Positions 5,238 to 6,824 of a DNA stretch of 6,824 nt are shown in pieces. Under the pieces are notes generated by a model. It had not been told where the DNA came from. It saw only the letters and a program-made list of their open reading frames with translations, and did not search any database. The stretch's first letter is position 1, and every line of letters begins with the position of its first letter. Source of the DNA: an uncultured Erysipelotrichaceae bacterium (lineage in GTDB: Bacteria; Bacillota_I; Bacilli_A; Erysipelotrichales; Erysipelotrichaceae); assembly GCA_902795525.1 (NCBI GenBank), contig CADBLN010000063.1, positions 1 to 6,824 on the forward strand. Direction: 5' to 3'. The position numbers and the translations under genes are program-made.

Positions 5238-6656
5238 TTATTCTACCTCCGCAAATCTCATTGTATTGGTATTTCCATGTCCTGCATGCCAACCAGCACA
5301 AATAATGTATGTGCTTCCTTTTGGTAGTTTCATTTTTTTAGCAACTTCTTGAGCTGTTTCATCATACATATTGCTATCAGTGATGTTTGGAGCATATACT
5401 GGGAAAACATCAGCATACAAAGACATCCTGCGACATGTTTCTAGCGAATTGGTTGCAGCAATAATTGGAGCGTATGGTTTGTATTTACTCAACCGTTTTG
5501 GTGTACCTCCAGTTTCAGTGAAGGCCATAATTGCACTGATATTTTGCATACTTAAACATGATTCAGCAACTGAAATACCGATAGCATCTGACATGGTTCT
5601 ATTACTTGTAGTAATTGCACTTTGAAGATATTCTGAATAGGAAAATACTCGCTCACACTCTTCTGCTATTGTTGCCATAGTTGTTACAGCTTCAACTGGA
5701 TACTCACCACTTGCGCTTTCTGCCGATAACATAATACAATCTGTTCCATCAAAAATGGCGTTAGCGACATCACTTGCCTCCGCTCTAGTTGGTCTAGGAT
5801 TTCCCACCATGCTTTCTAGCATGTGAGTTGCAGTGATGACAGGCTTACCCATCTTATTTGCAGTTCTAATAATGTGTTTTTGATATAGAGGTACCAATTG
5901 TAGTGATACTTCAACACCTAAGTCACCTCTAGCTACCATCACACCATCAGCAACGCTTAAAATGGCGTTCAGATTATTGTAGCCTTCTTGATTTTCAATT
6001 TTTGCGATTATTTCAATTTCAGGGTGTCCCTCTTCTTCAAGAATATCTCTTATTGCCTTGACATCACTGGCTCTTCTAACGAAGCTTGCCGCAATAAAAT
6101 CAACACCGTTTTGAGCGCCAAAACGAATGTCTGCTTCATCTTTTTCTGAGACAAAAGGCATTGTTAACACTACATTTGGAACATTAACACCTTTTCTAGT
6201 CATGATTGGTCCACTATTGAAAACTTCGCAAACCAATTCATCTTGATGCTTTTCTTTAACAATTAATGTTATCTTTCCATCGTTGATAAGAACTTTATTA
6301 TTTACTTTTACATCATCATAAAACTCTTCGCAATCTATGTGAAACCGCTCCTTGTTTCCAACGACATCTTCCCTTACAATCTTAACAATATCGCCCTTTT
6401 TGAACTGAACTGAATCATTTTCCATTTTTCCCACTCTGATTTCAGGTCCTTTGGTATCTAACATGACACCAATATGCCAACCGTTTTTTTCATTTAATTC
6501 ATGAATGGTTTTTATCTTTTTTAAATGCTCAGGATGAGAGCCATGTGAAAAATTCAATCGCGCCATATTCATTCCAGCTTCATACAACTTGCTGAGCATT
6601 TCTTCACTCTCTGAAGCAGGTCCAATTGTACATACTATTTTTGTTCTACGAATCAT
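5238..6656 (-). CDS. pyk: pyruvate kinase
   Basis: Converts phosphoenolpyruvate and ADP to pyruvate and ATP, the last step of glycolysis, in the cytosol. The 472-residue chain is the compact three-domain form. It lacks the extra C-terminal PEP-utiliser-like domain found in Bacillus and Staphylococcus enzymes of about 585 residues. Visible motifs are RRTKIVCTIGPAS (3-15), ARLNFSHGS (32-40; Arg33, Asn35, Ser37), LDTKGPEIRVG (66-76), the signature IIAKIEN (Lys219, Glu221) and MVARGDLGVE (Asp245), and VITATHMLESM with PRPTRAE (273-293, Thr277). Glu72 in TKGPEIR matches the Glu117 of rabbit muscle enzyme that marks K+-dependent pyruvate kinases, so K+ dependence is inferred. A C-terminal TETGGT loop (380-385) lies where effector phosphates bind in relatives. 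MLSAESASGEYP replaces the common MLSGETA version, a known type of variation. The ATG at 6656 sits two bases after the pfkA stop, with AAAGGA inside the pfkA end as ribosome binding site. Confidence 0.98.
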   Translation of the reverse strand: MIRRTKIVCTIGPASESEEMLSKLYEAGMNMARLNFSHGSHPEHLKKIKTIHELNEKNGWHIGVMLDTKGPEIRVGKMENDSVQFKKGDIVKIVREDVVGNKERFHIDCEEFYDDVKVNNKVLINDGKITLIVKEKHQDELVCEVFNSGPIMTRKGVNVPNVVLTMPFVSEKDEADIRFGAQNGVDFIAASFVRRASDVKAIRDILEEEGHPEIEIIAKIENQEGYNNLNAILSVADGVMVARGDLGVEVSLQLVPLYQKHIIRTANKMGKPVITATHMLESMVGNPRPTRAEASDVANAIFDGTDCIMLSAESASGEYPVEAVTTMATIAEECERVFSYSEYLQSAITTSNRTMSDAIGISVAESCLSMQNISAIMAFTETGGTPKRLSKYKPYAPIIAATNSLETCRRMSLYADVFPVYAPNITDSNMYDETAQEVAKKMKLPKGSTYIICAGWHAGHGNTNTMRFAEVE

Positions 6657-6658
6657 AA

Positions 6659-6824
6659 CTAAGCCATCCTTTCAAACATATCATATAGTTCTTGATTATA
6701 TTCTTTCGGTTCAACAAGAGCTTCCGCAATTGGAGTAGATATAATCATATCATTCTTTATACCAATACATCTATTTGAACCACCATTGTATAATACTTCA
6801 ACAGCATAATCTCCCATTCTTGTA
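6659..6824 (-). CDS. pfkA: ATP-dependent 6-phosphofructokinase, C-terminal 54 residues (5' end outside window)
   Basis: Reading leftwards from 6823, the frame gives TRMGDYAVEVLYNGGSNRC followed by IGIKNDMIISTPIAEAL and a charged tail ending FERMA, with TAG at 6661-6659. This matches the C-terminal end of bacterial PfkA, where R-LG-AV-LL-G-GGRCVGIQN is the conserved pattern. The Arg of the NRC-GI motif and the following strand belong to the sugar-phosphate/effector half of the protein. The enzyme phosphorylates fructose 6-phosphate to fructose 1,6-bisphosphate. Only two bases separate it from pyk, the common Firmicutes pfkA-pyk arrangement. The catalytic GGDGT and nucleotide-binding residues lie outside the window. 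The promoter of this operon is also outside. Confidence 0.93.
   Translation of the reverse strand, partial: TRMGDYAVEVLYNGGSNRCIGIKNDMIISTPIAEALVEPKEYNQELYDMFERMA

Noticed and set aside
5371..5625. Plus-strand open frame of 84 codons with a hydrophobic, membrane-like look
   Set aside because: Antisense to the conserved C-terminal domain of pyruvate kinase; the hydrophobic stretch is a by-product of the opposite coding strand.
5719..5736. MLSAESASGEYP in place of MLSGETA in pyruvate kinase as a possible active-site change
   Set aside because: Ala and Ser variants at these places occur in known active pyruvate kinases (for example MLSAETA in E. coli PykA as I recall), and all catalytic residues are present.

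Overview
The window is AT-rich and reads as chromosomal core sequence from a low-GC Gram-positive bacterium. The evidence is strong AGGAGG-type ribosome binding sites, a threonine T-box leader, a pfkA-pyk gene pair and U-tailed terminators. A threonyl-tRNA synthetase that lacks its N-terminal TGS domain hints at the Erysipelotrichia/Mollicutes side of the Firmicutes. That placement is inference from remembered family features, not a database match.

Layout. The left edge (1-270, + strand) holds the C-terminal end of an extracellular-type, glycine-rich beta-helical protein resembling the Cthe_2159 / carbohydrate-binding-domain family, followed at once by its own terminator. A 242-base gap between convergent genes (271-512) carries one terminator for each direction plus an unexplained 10-bp hairpin. 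Everything else is on the minus strand. Reading from the right edge leftwards, the genes are the 3' end of pfkA, then pyk, then an M29 aminopeptidase gene, packed with 1-2 base gaps. A sigma-A-type promoter follows, with a threonine-specific T-box leader, then thrS and an M18 aminopeptidase gene that shares thrS's transcript.

How the genes work together. 6-Phosphofructokinase and pyruvate kinase are the two classic control points of glycolysis and are made from one message, here joined by an aminopeptidase. The second transcription unit is switched by uncharged tRNA-Thr. When threonyl-tRNA is scarce, the leader antiterminates and both ThrRS and the M18 peptidase should be made. That would couple tRNA charging to release of amino acids from peptides. 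I see no terminator between the two units, so readthrough from the glycolytic operon would also pass through the T-box switch.

I did not find a mobile element, CRISPR array, toxin-antitoxin pair, defence island or other clearly novel multi-gene system. The most notable points are the TGS-less ThrRS whose true start is fixed by the T-box terminator, the almost fully resolvable T-box with an ACC specifier, and the peptidase placed under threonine control.
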